Assembly (NCBI GenBank): GCA_024748595.1
Contig: CP072944.1
Coordinates: 32,001-96,000, forward strand
Source: Sodalis sp. Ffu
GTDB lineage: Bacteria > Pseudomonadota > Gammaproteobacteria > Enterobacterales > Enterobacteriaceae
Reading direction: 5' to 3'
Length of the DNA stretch: 64,000 nt
Below, piece by piece: positions 31,831 to 44,783 of the stretch. The notes below the pieces were generated by a model. That model saw only the letters and a program-made list of their open reading frames with translations. It searched no databases and was not told the origin of the DNA. Position numbers and translations under genes: made by a program. The first letter of the stretch is position 1. Every line of letters begins with the position of its first letter.

Positions 31831-32519
31831 TATTGATGGCCATCTTTGAATAACTTTAATGGCAGGGTTTCTGAACAATTTCTTCTCTAATATTTAAATA
31901 GCCGAGGCTGAAATATCTAAAGTGTTTAACCAAAATGTTAATGATTCATTTTAGGGAGTTGTGTTTCCTTATTATAAAGAGTAAAATTTATTCAATAAAA
32001 TCATTTAAATATTTAGATTTTTTTGCTATCGTCTGTTATACAAAATTGTATTCAATTAGTTTCGGGCTATTTGTACACATTCGGATGCAGTGCGCCATAG
32101 CTGACGGAAGGTATATTTTGATATAGATTTTCTTAACGTACTGCTCAAGCTATTCTGTCACTTTGAAAAAACTAGTTCGAAGTTTTGCCCTAGGGAGGTT
32201 ATTTCTCTTTGCTATGCATGACTAGTGGTAGGTCAAAGGCTGCTATGTATTTTCTTAGTTGATTATCTACCAGTCTTTTTTACTATTATTTAGTTGAAAT
32301 TTTTTACTAAGAAGTTGTGGCAGTGACTTACTATCGCTTTGTATCGCTTTTTAGTCAATTATATCAAATGAAATTGAAAATATCTTGAAATGAGTTAGTG
32401 GTTTCTTGGTTCAATATTTTATTGAATAAATTGATTTATTTTTAATAATAAAGAGTAAACTATTAATTTTACGTTATAGTTGGATATTTAGCTGTAGCTG
32501 CCTGCTATAAGCTAATAAA
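31831..32519. other. AT-rich gene-free stretch
   Basis: E. coli has nudC, rsd and thiCEFSGH between hemE and rpoC. I found no remnant of these and no TPP riboswitch. Confidence 0.35.
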
Positions 32520-32705
32520 ATTTCTTGATAAAAGTCGTTTATATGATGCTATTTGGCGATGGCTATCAGAATTATGTTGGAACGAATTTCTTGCCTAACG
32601 CTATGAGTATTACAAAGTTTTAGCAATAAAGAATTTTGTGTGGATTTTATTTGCATCAGTAAATAGTTAAAAACGTTAATATCACCTGATACTACCTTTG
32701 GTAGG
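32520..32705 (+). mobile_element. Decayed IS5-family transposase fragment
   Basis: Plus-strand traces of RLLM.., LPNAMSITKF (compare LxLRALQGF) and, near 32655, catcagtaaatagttaaaaacgttaatatca (compare ISKRAKxVNV) agree with the other copies in order. Confidence 0.5.
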
Positions 32706-32907
32706 GGTCATTTACGCACTGTGCAATGCTGATATAAATCAGGTGCTGGATAATTAATTTTCATAATATTATTAAATTACGATGCTCAGTTAAGGAAAAT
32801 CATGAAGATGGAACATAGATTGAATTAAGATGATTTAGTTAAGTGTGTGGTATATCACCGCGGTGGTTTTAACATTTTAATAATAGAAATATAGAGAAAA
32901 TCTTAAA
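32706..32907. other. Spacer downstream of rpoC terminator
   Basis: cacctgat (from 32684) and atcaggtg (near 32740) form a long-range 8-bp stem around smaller hairpins. No gene is visible and the fold is not a tRNA. Confidence 0.3.
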
Positions 32908-32940
32908 AAGCTCTACTGTCGTGATGAGGCACTAGAGCTT
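32908..32940 (-). terminator. Probable terminator of the rplJL-rpoBC operon
   Basis: On the minus strand AAGCTCTA/TAGAGCTT forms an 8-bp stem followed by TTTAAGATTTTC. It lies about 145 bases after the rpoC stop. Confidence 0.6.
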
Positions 32941-33083
32941 ATAGTGTAGGTTTGTAGCTTGAGTAGAAAGACTATGACAGCGACAGCAATTAACCAAACC
33001 TAGGTAGAGGGTTAAGCTCCTTTAGCGCGCAACAGCATCTGTCAGGATGCACGCAGCACGCAGATAAGCATTGCCGATCCGAT

Positions 33084-36000
33084 CTAGTCATCTGTGCCAC
33101 TTAGACCGGCGTTCAGTAGCTCAGTCAGGTTGGCTGATGCTTCGTCGGCGGTAAGTTGTGGTATTGTGTGAGTTTCAATCTTTTGGCGATGAATCGTGCG
33201 TTTCTGATGATAAGCGTAACCTGTACCGGCAGGGATTAATCGACCGACGATAACGTTTTCTTTTAGTCCACGTAATTCGTCGCGTTTGCCTGCAACAGCG
33301 GCTTCAGTTAGTACGCGTGTCGTTTCTTGGAATGAAGCCGCAGAGATAAAAGACTCCGTAGCTAGTGAGGCTTTGGTGATACCCAGTAGATCGCGCACAT
33401 AGGTCATTTTTATTTTACCGTAGTTTTCCAATTGACGGTTAGCGATTTTAATGCGTGAGTATTCCACCTGCTCGCCTTCCAGGAATTCTGAGCTACCTGC
33501 GCTGATAATAGTGGCTTTTCGTAGCATCTGACGAACGATAACTTCGATGTGTTTATCGTTGATCTTAACACCTTGCAGGCGATAAACTTCCTGAACTTCG
33601 TTGACGATATAGCGAGTGACTGCGTGTACGCCCCGTAAACGCAGGATGTCATGCGGCGATTCTGGACCATCGGAAATGACATCACCACGTTCAACACGTT
33701 CACCTTCGAAGACGTTGAGCTGACGCCATTTCGGGATCATCTCTTCGTAAGCGTTGCTTCCGTCTGCGGGCGTAATGACTAGACGACGTTTTCCTTTAGT
33801 TTCTTTACCGAAGGAAACAATACCGTTAATTTCGGCCAGGATTGCGGGCTCTTTCGGACGCCGGGCTTCGAAGAGATCGGCAACGCGTGGTAGACCACCG
33901 GTAATATCTTTGGTACCGCTTGTTTCCTGTGGCAAACGCGCGAGGGTATCACCGCCAGTAATTTTAGCACCGTCTTCCAGCTGAACTATGGTTTTACCAG
34001 GTAGGAAATACTGTGCCGGCATATCCGTCCCTGGAATTAGTACATCGTTGTTGTTGGCATCTATGATTTTTAGTGCTGGACGCAGATCTTTACCGCTACC
34101 GGTACGTTCGGCGGTATCTAGCACTACTATAGAGGACAAACCGGTCAGCTCATCAGTCTGGCGGATAATAGTTTGTCCGTCAATCATATCGGTGAAGCGG
34201 ATGAAACCGTTCACTTCGGTGATAACTGGCATGGTATGCGGATCCCAGTTAGCAACTGTTTCACCGTATATAATTTTTGAACCATCGCTTTTTGCCATTA
34301 TAGCGCCATAAGGCACCTTGTAGCTTTCTTTGGTACGGCCAAATTCGTCCAGAATCTTCAGCTCAGTGTTACGTGAAGTGATGACCAGCTTGCCACTTCC
34401 GTTGATAACAAACTTAGCGTTGCTCAGACTAATGGTGCCCTTGTTTTTCACTTGGATGCTGGATTCCGCAGCGGCCCGGGATGCAGCTCCACCGATGTGG
34501 AAGGTACGCATGGTTAGTTGCGTACCTGGTTCACCGATGGATTGAGCAGCGATTACACCGATGGCTTCTCCTTTGTTCACTAAGTGGCCACGGGCTAAAT
34601 CACGGCCGTAGCAGTTGGCACATACTCCAAAGTCAGTATCACAGGTTACGACTGAGCGTACCTTTACTCTATCTACTGAGTTTACTTCTAAAATGTCACA
34701 CCATTGCTCATTCAGCAATGTGTTACGTTCGACCAAGATATCCTTGGTGCCCAGTTTTGGAATATCTTCTGCCGTGACGCGACCTAGTACGCGTTCGCGC
34801 AGAGGCTCTTTCACATCTCCTCCTTCGATAACTGGGCTCATCACAATCCCGGCAAAGGTGCCGCAATCATCCTCAGTCACCACTAGATCTTGCGCGACAT
34901 CAACTAGACGACGGGTAAGGTAACCGGAGTTAGCGGTTTTTAATGCGGTATCCGCTAAACCTTTACGGGCGCCGTGTGTAGAGATGAAATATTGGAGTAC
35001 ATTCAGACCTTCACGAAAATTTGCTATGATGGGTGTTTCAATAATCGAACCATCGGGTTTGGCCATCAGTCCACGCATGCCGGCCAGTTGACGAATTTGT
35101 GCTGCAGAACCACGGGCACCAGAATCTGCCATCATAAAGATGCTGTTGAACGACATCTGACGTTCTTTTTCGCCGTCACGGTTGATCACTGTTTCTGTGG
35201 ATAGGTTATCCATCATTGCTTTAGCGACACGTTCGTTGGCTGCGGCCCAGATATCGATAACTTTATTGTATCGCTCGCCTGCGGTTACCAGCCCAGACTG
35301 GAATTGTTCCTGAATTTCGGCTACTTCGGCCTCGGCTTCATCGATAATTTCGGCTTTTTTGGCTGGGATCACCATGTCATCAATACCAACTGATGAGCCG
35401 GAACGTGCTGCGTAAGCAAAGCCAGTGTACATGATCTGGTCGGCGAAGATAACAGTTGGTTTTAGACCCAGTACGCGGTAACAGGTATTAAGCATTTTGG
35501 AAATGGCTTTCTTACCCAACGTCTGGTTTACCAGTGAGAATGGTAGCCCTTTTGGCACTATCATCCAAAGGATGGCGCGGCCGACTGTGGTATTGACGAG
35601 GTTGGTATGTTCAATCCATTCGCCGTTGTCGCGCTTTTTATACTCGGTGATACTAACTTTAACGCGTGCATGCAGCTCGGCTACACTAGCGCGATAGATG
35701 CGTTCCGCTTCTTTCGGTCCGGTTAGCACCATACCTTCACCCTTACCATTCACACGATCTCGGGTCATATAGTATAAACCCAATACCACGTCCTGAGATG
35801 GGACGATAATTGGCTCGCCATTGGCGGGTGATAGGATGTTGTTGGTGGACATCATCAGCGCACGGGCTTCCAATTGCGCTTCAAGTGTCAGGGGGACGTG
35901 TACTGCCATTTGGTCACCATCGAAGTCGGCATTGTAAGCTGCACAGACTAGGGGATGTAGCTGAATGGCTTTACCTTCGATCAAAACCGGCTCGAATGCT

Positions 36001-37304
36001 TGGATACCTAGACGATGCAGTGTTGGGGCACGGTTTAGCATTACTGGGTGTTCTCGAATCACTTCGTCTAGGATATCCCATACTACCGCTTCTTCACGTT
36101 CTACCATTTTTTTTGCAGCTTTGATGGTAGTGGCGATGCCATGCAATTCAAGCTTGCCGTAAATGAAGGGCTTAAAGAGTTCAAGTGCCATTTTTTTTGG
36201 TAGACCGCACTGATGTAGACGCAGGTACGGCCCGACGGTGATAACTGAACGGCCTGAATAATCGACACGTTTACCCAACAGGTTCTGACGGAAACGTCCT
36301 TGTTTACCTTTGATCATGTCCGCTAAGGATTTTAGCGGCCGCTTGTTGGTGCCAGTAATGGCACGGCCGCGACGACCATTGTCCAGCAGAGCATCCCCTG
36401 CTTCTTGTAGCATGCGTTTTTCGTTGCGAACGATGATATCAGGCGCCGCGAGATCCAAAAGGCGCTTCAAACGATTGTTACGATTGATCACGCGGCGATA
36501 CAAATCGTTCAAATCAGAGGTGGCGAATCGTCCGCCATCCAGTGGTACCAGTGGACGTAGGTCTGGCGGTAAAACCGGCATCACGGTTAGGATCATCCAT
36601 TCAGGTTTGTTGCCGGAATGTACGAACGCTTCAAGGAGTTTAATGCGTTTAGTTAATTTTTTACGCTTTGTTTCAGAGTGAGTCTCTTGAAGTTCTTCGC
36701 GCAGCTGTTCGCATTCCTGTTCCAGATCCATATTTTTTAGTAAAGCCTGAATTGCTTCGGCACCCATTTTAGCTTCGAATTCGTCACCGAATTCTTCCAG
36801 TGCGTTCAGATACTGCTCTTCGGTCAAAATCTGGCGACATTCAAGGTTGGTCATGCCGCCTTCAACTACTACATAGGATTCGAAGTACAGTACGCGTTCG
36901 ATATCGCGTAGGGGCATATCCAGTAATAGACCGATACGGGATGGCAGTGATTTCAGAAACCAGATGTGAGCGATCGGCGAAGCTAGTTCAATATGTCCCA
37001 TGCGTTCCCGACGCACTTTGGTCTGGGTGACTTCAACGCCACATTTTTCGCAGATGACGCCACGATGTTTTAGACGCTTATATTTACCACACAGGCATTC
37101 GTAATCTTTGACTGGTCCAAAAATACGCGCGCAGAATAAACCGTCGCGTTCAGGTTTGAAGGTACGGTAATTAATGGTTTCTGGTTTCTTAACTTCACCG
37201 AAAGACCAGGAACGTATCATGTCTGGCGAGGCCAGCGCAATTTTGATTGCATCAAACTCTTCGCTTTTAGTTTGTGATTTTAGAAAATTAAGTAAATCTT
37301 TCAC
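33084..37304 (-). CDS. rpoC: RNA polymerase beta' subunit
   Basis: Beta' carries the catalytic Mg-binding loop of RNA polymerase. I choose the GTG at 37304 ([13 protein letters not shown]), the same start and start codon as E. coli rpoC, with GGAG just upstream; the frame continues 21 unmatched codons further. The 1406-residue product keeps the zinc finger [20 protein letters not shown], the clamp helices, the catalytic [12 protein letters not shown], the bridge helix and trigger loop region ([10 protein letters not shown]...AMRTFHIGG), and a second zinc-binding cluster around [19 protein letters not shown]. It is the last gene of the operon, 77 bases after rpoB. There are no anomalies. Confidence 0.98.
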   Translation of the reverse strand: MKDLLNFLKSQTKSEEFDAIKIALASPDMIRSWSFGEVKKPETINYRTFKPERDGLFCARIFGPVKDYECLCGKYKRLKHRGVICEKCGVEVTQTKVRRERMGHIELASPIAHIWFLKSLPSRIGLLLDMPLRDIERVLYFESYVVVEGGMTNLECRQILTEEQYLNALEEFGDEFEAKMGAEAIQALLKNMDLEQECEQLREELQETHSETKRKKLTKRIKLLEAFVHSGNKPEWMILTVMPVLPPDLRPLVPLDGGRFATSDLNDLYRRVINRNNRLKRLLDLAAPDIIVRNEKRMLQEAGDALLDNGRRGRAITGTNKRPLKSLADMIKGKQGRFRQNLLGKRVDYSGRSVITVGPYLRLHQCGLPKKMALELFKPFIYGKLELHGIATTIKAAKKMVEREEAVVWDILDEVIREHPVMLNRAPTLHRLGIQAFEPVLIEGKAIQLHPLVCAAYNADFDGDQMAVHVPLTLEAQLEARALMMSTNNILSPANGEPIIVPSQDVVLGLYYMTRDRVNGKGEGMVLTGPKEAERIYRASVAELHARVKVSITEYKKRDNGEWIEHTNLVNTTVGRAILWMIVPKGLPFSLVNQTLGKKAISKMLNTCYRVLGLKPTVIFADQIMYTGFAYAARSGSSVGIDDMVIPAKKAEIIDEAEAEVAEIQEQFQSGLVTAGERYNKVIDIWAAANERVAKAMMDNLSTETVINRDGEKERQMSFNSIFMMADSGARGSAAQIRQLAGMRGLMAKPDGSIIETPIIANFREGLNVLQYFISTHGARKGLADTALKTANSGYLTRRLVDVAQDLVVTEDDCGTFAGIVMSPVIEGGDVKEPLRERVLGRVTAEDIPKLGTKDILVERNTLLNEQWCDILEVNSVDRVKVRSVVTCDTDFGVCANCYGRDLARGHLVNKGEAIGVIAAQSIGEPGTQLTMRTFHIGGAASRAAAESSIQVKNKGTISLSNAKFVINGSGKLVITSRNTELKILDEFGRTKESYKVPYGAIMAKSDGSKIIYGETVANWDPHTMPVITEVNGFIRFTDMIDGQTIIRQTDELTGLSSIVVLDTAERTGSGKDLRPALKIIDANNNDVLIPGTDMPAQYFLPGKTIVQLEDGAKITGGDTLARLPQETSGTKDITGGLPRVADLFEARRPKEPAILAEINGIVSFGKETKGKRRLVITPADGSNAYEEMIPKWRQLNVFEGERVERGDVISDGPESPHDILRLRGVHAVTRYIVNEVQEVYRLQGVKINDKHIEVIVRQMLRKATIISAGSSEFLEGEQVEYSRIKIANRQLENYGKIKMTYVRDLLGITKASLATESFISAASFQETTRVLTEAAVAGKRDELRGLKENVIVGRLIPAGTGYAYHQKRTIHRQKIETHTIPQLTADEASANLTELLNAGLSGTDD

Positions 37305-37381
37305 GGATTGGCTCCTATCGGAGTTGGACCTGTTAGGCACTCCTTCATTCAGTACTGCGAATCGCACTTTGGGCGAAAAAA

Positions 37382-40300
37382 TTAGTTTTCTTCTAGTTCA
37401 ATATTAATGCCCAACGAGCGGATTTCTTTTAATAGTACATTGAAGGATTCCGGCATGCCGGGTTCCATCATGTGATTGCTATCAACGATGTTTTTGTACA
37501 TTTTTGTGCGACCGTTAACATCATCCGATTTAACAGTAAGCATTTCCTGCAGTGTGTACGCTGCGCCATAAGCCTCTAGCGCCCATACTTCCATTTCCCC
37601 GAAGCGCTGGCCACCGAACTGAGCTTTACCTCCTAGCGGCTGCTGTGTCACCAAGCTATAGGATCCGGTGGAGCGTGCATGCATTTTGTCATCAACCAAA
37701 TGGTTAAGTTTTAGCATGTACATGTATCCAACGGTAACTGGACGCTCAAATTTTTCGCCGGTGCGTCCGTCAAACAGTGTGATTTGACCAGAAGTCGGCA
37801 GGCCAGCCAGCTGGAGTAGCTCTTTGAGCTCTTTCTCTTTTACACCATCAAATACTGGCGTGGCTATCGGCAGACCTTTCTTTAGGTTTTCAGCTAAACA
37901 CAGCACTTCCTCATCGGAGAAGATGCTAAGATCCACATGTTGTCGCACATCATCACCTAAATTATAGGCTTTTTGGATGAATTCGCGTAGCCTGGTCATT
38001 TCTTCGTGCTGCTTGAGCATAGCGTTGATTTTGTCGCCGATGCCTTTCGCTGCCATACCTAAATGGGTTTCTAAAATCTGTCCAATATTCATACGAGATG
38101 GTACGCCGAGCGGGTTAAGTACGATATCGACTGGCACGCCGTTTTCATCATGAGGCATATCCTCGATTGGATTGATCTTGGAGATAACGCCCTTGTTACC
38201 ATGACGCCCCGCCATTTTATCGCCCGGCTGTATTTGACGTTTCACTGCCAGGTACACCTTAACGATTTGTAGCACTCCTGGTGCTAAATCGTCGCCTTGG
38301 GTGATCTTACGACGCTTGGCTTCTAATTTCTTTTCGAATACTGTTTTTAGTTCGTCGTACTGCCCGGTTAGCTGTTTGAGCTGATTCTGTTTTTCTTCGT
38401 TGGTCAAGTCAAGCTCTAACCAGCGCACGTGGGTTAGCTTGGACAACTTTTCTGCCTCGATGCCACCGGAAACCAGCACGTCGTAGATTCGTGCAAATAG
38501 ACCAGCATCTAAAATTTGTAGTTCTTCGGTTAGGTCTTTTTTTGCTTGCCTCAGCTGCATTTCCTCAATTTCTAGCGCTCGCTTGTCTTTTTCCACGCCA
38601 TCGCGGGTAAATACCTGTACGTCGATGACTGTGCCGGAAACACCGTTTGGCACTCGTAGTGATGAGTCTTTTACGTCGGAGGCTTTTTCACCGAAGATGG
38701 CCCGTAATAGCTTTTCTTCCGGCGTTAGTTGGGTTTCGCCCTTAGGAGTCACTTTTCCTACCAGGATATCGCCACCGGTTACTTCTGCTCCGATGTAAAC
38801 AATACCTGATTCATCCAGTTTAGAGAGTGCGGCTTCACCTACGTTTGGAATGTCGGCGGTGATATCTTCAGGCCCTAGCTTGGTATCGCGGGAGACACAG
38901 GCTAGTTCTTGGATATGGATGGTGGTGAAACGATCTTCCTGTACCACGCGCTCGGAAATTAACATGGAATCTTCGAAGTTATAGCCATTCCACGGCATGA
39001 ACGCGATACGCATGTTTTGACCCAGGGCTAGTTCACCTAAATCTGTGGACGGACCATCGGCCAGCACGTCGCCGCGCTCAATTTTTTCACCCAGCGAAAC
39101 GCAAGGTGTTTGGCTAATGCAGGTATTTTGGTTGGAGCGGATATATTTTGTGAGGTTGTAAATATCGATGCCCGCTTCGCCAGAACACATCTCATCAGGG
39201 TAGACATTAATGACGATGCGTGACGCATCTACATATTGAACGGTGCCACCACGTTTAGCCACTACGGTAACACCGGAGTCAACAGCTACTGCACGTTCCA
39301 TACCAGTGCCGACCAGCGGCTTATCGGTACGTAGAGTAGGAACGGCCTGACGTTGCATATTTGCTCCCATCAGGGCGCGATTGGCATCATCGTGCTCAAG
39401 GAATGGAATCAATGAAGCGCCGACTGAAACTATTTGCTGGGTGGAAACGTCCATATAATCAACTTGGTCTCGGCTAAACAGACTTGATTCTCCTTTACTG
39501 CGGCAGGTCACCAGATCGTCAACGAAATGACCTTCTTCGTCAAGATTGGTATTAACCTGAGCAATAACGAAATTGCCTTCTTCGATCGCTGATAAGTAAT
39601 GGATCTCGTCGGTGACCACGCTGTTCTGTACGCGACGGTATGGAGTTTCCAGAAAACCATACTCGTTAGTCTGCGCATACACTGAGAGCGAGTTAATAAG
39701 ACCGATGTTTGGCCCTTCTGGGGTTTCGATGGGGCAGACTCGGCCATAATGGGTCGGATGTACGTCTCGTACTTCAAAACCTGCGCGTTCACGCGTCAGG
39801 CCTCCCGGGCCCAGTGCAGAAATACGGCGTTTATGTGTGATCTCGGACAGCGGGTTATTTTGATCCATAAACTGTGATAATTGGCTGGAGCCGAAGAATT
39901 CTTTGACCGCTGCCGAAATTGGTTTGGCGTTGATCATATCTTGCGGCATCAAGGTATCGAGATCACCCAACGATAGACGCTCTTTCACGGCACGTTCTAC
40001 GCGTACCAGGCCAACTCGGAATTGATTTTCCGCCATTTCGCCCACGGAACGGATACGACGGTTTCCCAGGTGGTCAATATCATCTATTTCTCCTTTGCCG
40101 TTACGAATATCGATGAGTTTTTTTATCACGTCGATGATGTCATCTTTGCTTAGGATACCGGAACCTTCTATCTCTTCACGTAGTAGAGAACGGTTAAATT
40201 TCATTCGTCCTACTGCGGAGAGGTCGTAACGATCTTCCGAGAAAAACAGGTTTTCGAACAAGTTTTCAGCCGCTTCGCGAGTCGGCGGCTCGCCTGGACG

Positions 40301-41410
40301 CATCATGCGGTAAATTTCCACCAATGCGCTCAGGCGGTCAGTAGTCGGATCTACGCGCAGCGTTTCGGAAATATAAGCGCCGTGGTCTAAGTCGTTGGTG
40401 AATAATGTCTCAATACGTTTATATCCCGTTTGTCTCAATTTGGTTAGCAGGTCTAGTGATATTTCCATGTTGGCGGGGGCAATAATTTCACCGGTGCTTT
40501 CATCAATGTAATCTTTTATCACCACTTTGCCGATAATATATTCGATAGGAACTTCAATCTTCTTGACATCATCTTTTTCTAATTGGCGGATATGGCGTGC
40601 GGTGATGCGTCGGCCTTTTTCTACATAGACGATACCATTAGCCTCGATATTGAACGATGCGGTTTCACCACGCAATCGCTCAGGGACTAATTCTACCTGT
40701 AGTTTTTTGTCATAAATTTCGTAAACAACTTTGTTAAAAAACGTATCGAGGATCTGGTCAGTGGTGTAGTTTAGTGCGCGCAAAATAATGGTTGCTGGTA
40801 ATTTGCGGCGGCGATCGATACGAACAAACAGATTGTCTTTCGGGTCGAATTCGAAATCGAGCCAGGAACCGCGATAAGGTATAATACGTGCATTATACAA
40901 TATTTTACCAGACGAATGCGTTTTGCCCTTGTCGCTGTCAAAGAATACGCCTGGGCTGCGATGCAACTGAGAAACGATAACGCGTTCAGTCCCGTTGATA
41001 ACAAAAGTTCCGTTATCGGTCATAAAAGGAATTTCGCCCATGTACACTTCTTGCTCTTTGATATCTTTTACCGTGCCTTCTGGTGCTTCGCGCTCGTAAA
41101 TGATCAAGCGCAGCTTCACGCGCAGCGGTGCAGAAAAAGTCACCCCGCGGATCTGGCACTCTTTGACATCAAAGACAGGTTCTCCTAAGCGGTAACTGAC
41201 ATATTGTAGTTCAGAGTTTCCGCTATAGCTATGTATGGGAAAGACTGAACGGAAGGCTGCTTCCAGCCCGTACTGACCTTTTGGATCTTGCTCAATAAAC
41301 TTCTGAAATGAATCAAGCTGGATAGAAAGGAGATACGGGACGTCTAAAACCTGCGGACGTTTTCCGAAGTCTTTACGAATGCGTTTTTTTTCAGTATAGG
41401 AGTAAACCAT
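37382..41410 (-). CDS. rpoB: RNA polymerase beta subunit
   Basis: Start ATG at 41410 ([20 protein letters not shown]) gives 1342 residues, the E. coli length; GAGGAA precedes it. The rifampicin-binding region is unchanged ([35 protein letters not shown]), so Asp516, His526 and Ser531 are all present and the wild-type protein should be rifampicin-sensitive. The active-site [10 protein letters not shown] and the C-terminal [15 protein letters not shown] are intact. It follows rplL after about 330 bases that contain a hairpin where E. coli has the rplL-rpoB attenuator. Confidence 0.98.
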   Translation of the reverse strand: MVYSYTEKKRIRKDFGKRPQVLDVPYLLSIQLDSFQKFIEQDPKGQYGLEAAFRSVFPIHSYSGNSELQYVSYRLGEPVFDVKECQIRGVTFSAPLRVKLRLIIYEREAPEGTVKDIKEQEVYMGEIPFMTDNGTFVINGTERVIVSQLHRSPGVFFDSDKGKTHSSGKILYNARIIPYRGSWLDFEFDPKDNLFVRIDRRRKLPATIILRALNYTTDQILDTFFNKVVYEIYDKKLQVELVPERLRGETASFNIEANGIVYVEKGRRITARHIRQLEKDDVKKIEVPIEYIIGKVVIKDYIDESTGEIIAPANMEISLDLLTKLRQTGYKRIETLFTNDLDHGAYISETLRVDPTTDRLSALVEIYRMMRPGEPPTREAAENLFENLFFSEDRYDLSAVGRMKFNRSLLREEIEGSGILSKDDIIDVIKKLIDIRNGKGEIDDIDHLGNRRIRSVGEMAENQFRVGLVRVERAVKERLSLGDLDTLMPQDMINAKPISAAVKEFFGSSQLSQFMDQNNPLSEITHKRRISALGPGGLTRERAGFEVRDVHPTHYGRVCPIETPEGPNIGLINSLSVYAQTNEYGFLETPYRRVQNSVVTDEIHYLSAIEEGNFVIAQVNTNLDEEGHFVDDLVTCRSKGESSLFSRDQVDYMDVSTQQIVSVGASLIPFLEHDDANRALMGANMQRQAVPTLRTDKPLVGTGMERAVAVDSGVTVVAKRGGTVQYVDASRIVINVYPDEMCSGEAGIDIYNLTKYIRSNQNTCISQTPCVSLGEKIERGDVLADGPSTDLGELALGQNMRIAFMPWNGYNFEDSMLISERVVQEDRFTTIHIQELACVSRDTKLGPEDITADIPNVGEAALSKLDESGIVYIGAEVTGGDILVGKVTPKGETQLTPEEKLLRAIFGEKASDVKDSSLRVPNGVSGTVIDVQVFTRDGVEKDKRALEIEEMQLRQAKKDLTEELQILDAGLFARIYDVLVSGGIEAEKLSKLTHVRWLELDLTNEEKQNQLKQLTGQYDELKTVFEKKLEAKRRKITQGDDLAPGVLQIVKVYLAVKRQIQPGDKMAGRHGNKGVISKINPIEDMPHDENGVPVDIVLNPLGVPSRMNIGQILETHLGMAAKGIGDKINAMLKQHEEMTRLREFIQKAYNLGDDVRQHVDLSIFSDEEVLCLAENLKKGLPIATPVFDGVKEKELKELLQLAGLPTSGQITLFDGRTGEKFERPVTVGYMYMLKLNHLVDDKMHARSTGSYSLVTQQPLGGKAQFGGQRFGEMEVWALEAYGAAYTLQEMLTVKSDDVNGRTKMYKNIVDSNHMMEPGMPESFNVLLKEIRSLGINIELEEN

Positions 41411-41630
41411 AGGGTTCCTCAATTATCTGACAAGTCGATCCACTCTGTACGTCCTAACCTAGGAGTACAGTACTGCAGCACTATATTTGTATTTCGATCG
41501 AAAGGTCGAAGGACTCTCTACAATGCCTGTTTCTATCAATTTTAAATCATTTCGCTGCATTTTGCTAAATTTAGAAAGATCCGGTAGGAGATGCAGCAAT
41601 TAGGGCATCGATAGAAAAATATTGAAGCTT

Positions 41631-41663
41631 ATCAGTGGTTAAGTAACGTGAAGTGCCACTGAT
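41631..41663 (-). promoter_or_regulatory. Hairpin in the rplL-rpoB spacer
   Basis: atcagtgg/ccactgat makes an 8-bp stem with a 17-base loop, about 75 bases after the rplL stop. E. coli has a transcription attenuator and an RNase III site in this spacer. The role here is inferred from position only. Confidence 0.4.
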
Positions 41664-41737
41664 GCTCTATAACAGAAAAGATTTGATTGACTAAAGTCCA
41701 ACGCAATTAGTCTAATTTATGCTATAATCTGGAAGAT

Positions 41738-42100
41738 TTATTTAATTTCAACAGAAGCACCCGCTTCTTCCAGGGTTTTTTTCAGAACTGCAGCATCATC
41801 TTTGCTTACACCTTCTTTCAGGGTGGTAGGCGCGGACTCAACCAAATCTTTAGCTTCTTTCAGTCCCAAACCAGTAGCACTTCGCACTGCTTTGATAACG
41901 GAAATTTTATTGCCGCCGATAGCGTTCAGGATAATATCAAATTCAGTTTTTTCTTCAATAGTTTCAGCTGGGCTAGCTGTTACAGCTACGGTAGTTGCGG
42001 AAACACCGAATTTTTCTTCCATCATGGAGATCAGATTAACTACGTCCGTAACAGACATTTCAGCTACTGCGTTCAAAATTTGTTCTTTAGTGATAGACAT
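41738..42100 (-). CDS. rplL: 50S ribosomal protein L7/L12
   Basis: L7/L12 dimers form the ribosomal stalk that recruits translation factors. The 120-residue protein has the N-terminal dimerisation helix ([21 protein letters not shown]), a short Ala/Thr/Pro-rich hinge ([14 protein letters not shown]), and the C-terminal domain with [15 protein letters not shown]. It is one residue shorter than E. coli, in the hinge. It lies 86 bases after rplJ. The pI-lowering Ala/Glu-rich hinge typical of E. coli is partly replaced by Thr and Ser. Confidence 0.97.
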   Translation of the reverse strand: MSITKEQILNAVAEMSVTDVVNLISMMEEKFGVSATTVAVTASPAETIEEKTEFDIILNAIGGNKISVIKAVRSATGLGLKEAKDLVESAPTTLKEGVSKDDAAVLKKTLEEAGASVEIK

Positions 42101-42186
42101 AACAAGTATTCCTAGAATCTAGAATTCAGAAATAGTTTATACGTTTGTAATCGCATCGAAATTAAAAGGGAATGATGTCGCTTCAA

Positions 42187-42669
42187 TTAATCGCACAGTG
42201 CAGCTAAAGTACGAACTAGCTTGCCTGCTCCTGCCTCTTTCATGACTGACATGAGGCGCACGATTGCTTCTTCGCAAGTCGGCATAGTTGCCAGACGGTC
42301 GATCTGCGCCGCCGGGATAACTTTGCCTTCAAAGGATGCTGTTTTAATATTAAAGTTTGCATTGTCTTTGGCAAATATTTTGAACAAGCGAGCTGCGGCT
42401 CCAGGGTGTTCAGTAGAAAAGGCAACCAGGGTTGGACCGACAAACCTGTCTTTTAGACATTCGAAAGGAGTGTCTTCAATAACGCGGCGCATCAATGTGT
42501 TACGGACAACTCGCATATAAACACCGGTGTCACGACCTTTTTTGCGCAATTCATTCATTTTATCTACCGTGACTCCTCGAAAATCTGCAACCACAGCAGA
42601 AAGCGCGCTTTTGGCCACTTCGTTGACTGCAGTAACAATTACTTGTTTGTCTTGAAGATTTAATGCCAT
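42187..42669 (-). CDS. rplJ: 50S ribosomal protein L10
   Basis: L10 anchors the L7/L12 dimers on the ribosome and, with them, represses its own mRNA in E. coli. The 160-residue product has the RNA-binding N-terminal domain ([40 protein letters not shown]) and a C-terminal helix that binds L12. It is five residues shorter than E. coli at the C-terminal end. A long untranslated leader and a good promoter precede it. Confidence 0.97.
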   Translation of the reverse strand: MALNLQDKQVIVTAVNEVAKSALSAVVADFRGVTVDKMNELRKKGRDTGVYMRVVRNTLMRRVIEDTPFECLKDRFVGPTLVAFSTEHPGAAARLFKIFAKDNANFNIKTASFEGKVIPAAQIDRLATMPTCEEAIVRLMSVMKEAGAGKLVRTLAALCD

Positions 42670-42928
42670 TAGCTATTGCTCCTGGATTTATTTGGGGATA
42701 TCCCCTCGGGACTCACTTATATTGCCATCAAAATGGCAGTAAGTATCGATATACGATACTGTGAACAAAATCTAGTAAATAAAAACAATATTTAGCATTT
42801 AGCTGTCACCGTCTGCGCAAATTTAAATGTAGTGATGCATATTTGCGTTTTTGGAAAAGGCTAAATAGGCCAACTTTCAACCGAAAAAATTGGGTGTGAC
42901 GGTAACTTCATTTAATGAAATACCCGGC
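42670..42928 (-). promoter_or_regulatory. rplJ leader (probable L10 autoregulatory region)
   Basis: About 260 bases of leader separate the promoter from the rplJ start. In enterobacteria this RNA binds the L10-L12 complex and sets rplJL translation. I have not matched the exact binding fold, so the assignment rests on position and length. Confidence 0.45.
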
Positions 42929-42933
42929 GTTAG

Positions 42934-42962
42934 ATTCTAGACAAATTCAAAGTCTGTGTAAA
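42934..42962 (-). promoter_or_regulatory. PL10-type promoter for rplJL-rpoBC
   Basis: On the minus strand TTTACA (42962-42957) and TAGAAT (42939-42934) are exactly 17 bp apart, right after the rplA stop. This equals the E. coli promoter that drives rplJL-rpoBC. Confidence 0.75.
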
Positions 42963-42969
42963 GCAATAA

Positions 42970-43674
42970 TTAAGTTTTTGCTATAAATAGATTGTTTTGA
43001 TTGATGACGATGCTTGCGCCCATTGTGGTGGAAAGACTAACTTTTTTGATATACAGACCTTTTGTCTGTGTTGGTTTGTTTTTTTTCAAAGCAATCAGCA
43101 GAGTTTCCAGGTTTTCTTTTAATTGGTTGGATTCAAAATTTATTTTACCAATAGTAGTGTGAACGATGCCATTTTTATCGTTGCGGTAGAGTATCTGACC
43201 AGCTTTAGCATTTTTAACCGCGATAGCGATATTTGGAGTAACAGTGCCTATTTTGGGGTTCGGCATCAGGCCGCGGGGACCTAGAATTTGGCCTAGCTGA
43301 CCCACTATACGCATTGCATCCGGAGAAGCGATAACTACGTCGAAGTTAAACTCGCCTTTTTTGATTTGATTGGCTAGGTCATCCATGCCCACCAGGTCAG
43401 CGCCAGCAGCTTTGGCAATTTCAGCGTTAATACCTTGGCTGAATACGGCAACGCAAACACGGCGCCCGGTTCCGTGCGGTAAGACTGTGGCGCCACGGAC
43501 GTTTTGGTCTGATTTACGTGCGTCGATGCTCAAATTAACGGCAACATCTATGCTTTCAACGAATTTGGCGGTCGCCAGCTCTTTCAGCAAGTTTATGGCC
43601 TCGATGATATCGTATTGTTTGGTGGAATCAAATTTGTCACGGATTAAACGCATGCGTTTGGTCAGTTTAGCCAT
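42970..43674 (-). CDS. rplA: 50S ribosomal protein L1
   Basis: L1 forms the mobile stalk at the tRNA exit site and represses its own operon in E. coli. The 234-residue product matches the family in length, with RNA-binding segments [20 protein letters not shown] and [11 protein letters not shown], and [15 protein letters not shown] in the insert domain. It follows rplK after a single base, so translational coupling is likely. Confidence 0.97.
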   Translation of the reverse strand: MAKLTKRMRLIRDKFDSTKQYDIIEAINLLKELATAKFVESIDVAVNLSIDARKSDQNVRGATVLPHGTGRRVCVAVFSQGINAEIAKAAGADLVGMDDLANQIKKGEFNFDVVIASPDAMRIVGQLGQILGPRGLMPNPKIGTVTPNIAIAVKNAKAGQILYRNDKNGIVHTTIGKINFESNQLKENLETLLIALKKNKPTQTKGLYIKKVSLSTTMGASIVINQNNLFIAKT

Positions 43675-43675
43675 T

Positions 43676-44104
43676 TTAATCCTCCACTACCAAGCCCATG
43701 GAACGAGCGGTACCCGCTATGGAGTAGGACATCTTTTCCACATCAGCTCCGGTCATATCAGTAGCTTTGGTTTCTGCGATATCACGAATTTGAGCTCTAG
43801 TCACTTTACCAATTTTGTCTTTATTTGGTTTACCGGAACCAGATTTAATACCTGCTGCTTTTTTTAGTAGCACGGCAGCTGGCGGGGTTTTGGTAACGAA
43901 AGTGAAAGAACGATCGGAGTAGACGGTAATAACAATTGGGATGGGCAGACCCTTTTCAATATTTTCGGTTCCGGCATTGAAAGTTTTACAAAATTCCATG
44001 ATGTTAACGCCTTGCTGGCCCAGAGCCGGGCCAATCGGTGGACTAGGGTTTGCCATACCTGCAGGAACTTGTAGCTTAACATAAGCTTGTATTTTTTTGG
44101 CCAT
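43676..44104 (-). CDS. rplK: 50S ribosomal protein L11
   Basis: L11 binds the GTPase-associated centre of 23S rRNA. The 142-residue product keeps the N-terminal Pro-rich [20 protein letters not shown] and the RNA-binding C-terminal domain ([23 protein letters not shown]). L11 is also needed for RelA activation on the ribosome in E. coli; spoT in this window is dead and relA is not seen. It heads the rplKA pair, 132 bases after nusG. Confidence 0.97.
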   Translation of the reverse strand: MAKKIQAYVKLQVPAGMANPSPPIGPALGQQGVNIMEFCKTFNAGTENIEKGLPIPIVITVYSDRSFTFVTKTPPAAVLLKKAAGIKSGSGKPNKDKIGKVTRAQIRDIAETKATDMTGADVEKMSYSIAGTARSMGLVVED

Positions 44105-44236
44105 TTTTGATTTCCTTTTACTTTATGGATGATAACATCAGTTTAGATTTTCCCTACTTTCTTGCTGAGGCGTAAAACTAAAAGTATGGAACTTAAGATT
44201 AATTTCGCGTCTTGAGCAAATAAATACTTCTTAATT

Positions 44237-44782
44237 TTAGCCCTTTTCTACTTGACCAAAGTCTAATTCTACTGGTGTGGCACGACCAAAAATAGATACT
44301 GATACCTTCATACGGTTTTTTTCATAATCTACTTCTTCTACTACGCCATTGAAATCGGCGAAGGGACCATCATTAACGCGCACCAACTCGCCTGGGTCGA
44401 ATAGTGTTTTCGGTCTCGGTTTGTCTCCAATTTGTTGCAAACGGTTTATAATGGCGTCGACTTCTTTATCACTAATCGGCGCTGGGTGATCAGATGTACC
44501 ACCTATGAAACCCATAACGCGCGGTACGCTACGTACTAAGTGCCAACTGGCGTCATTCATCACCATTTGTACCAGTACATAACCCGGAAAGAATTTACAT
44601 TCGCTTTTGCGACGCTGGCCGCCACGAATTTCAACTACTTCTTCTGTTGGAACCATCACTTCGCCAAACATTTCTCCTATATCATGCAGTTTGATATGTT
44701 CGCGTATTGATTGCGCCACGCGACTCTCGAAACCGGAAAATGTCTGAACGACGTACCAGCGTTTTTTGGGAGCTTCGGACAT
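44237..44782 (-). CDS. nusG: Transcription elongation/antitermination factor NusG
   Basis: NusG binds the polymerase clamp and links transcription to Rho, antitermination and ribosomes. The 181-residue product matches E. coli in length. It has the N-terminal NGN domain ([32 protein letters not shown]) and the C-terminal KOW domain ([21 protein letters not shown]). It starts one base after the secE stop, as a tight pair. It would serve the boxA found in the rRNA leader of this window. Confidence 0.97.
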   Translation of the reverse strand: MSEAPKKRWYVVQTFSGFESRVAQSIREHIKLHDIGEMFGEVMVPTEEVVEIRGGQRRKSECKFFPGYVLVQMVMNDASWHLVRSVPRVMGFIGGTSDHPAPISDKEVDAIINRLQQIGDKPRPKTLFDPGELVRVNDGPFADFNGVVEEVDYEKNRMKVSVSIFGRATPVELDFGQVEKG

Positions 44783-44783
44783 C

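Noticed and set aside
32684-32750. Nested stems resembling a tRNA-like structure
   Set aside because: No T-loop GTTCNA motif, no anticodon arm of correct size, and the stem lengths do not fit a tRNA.
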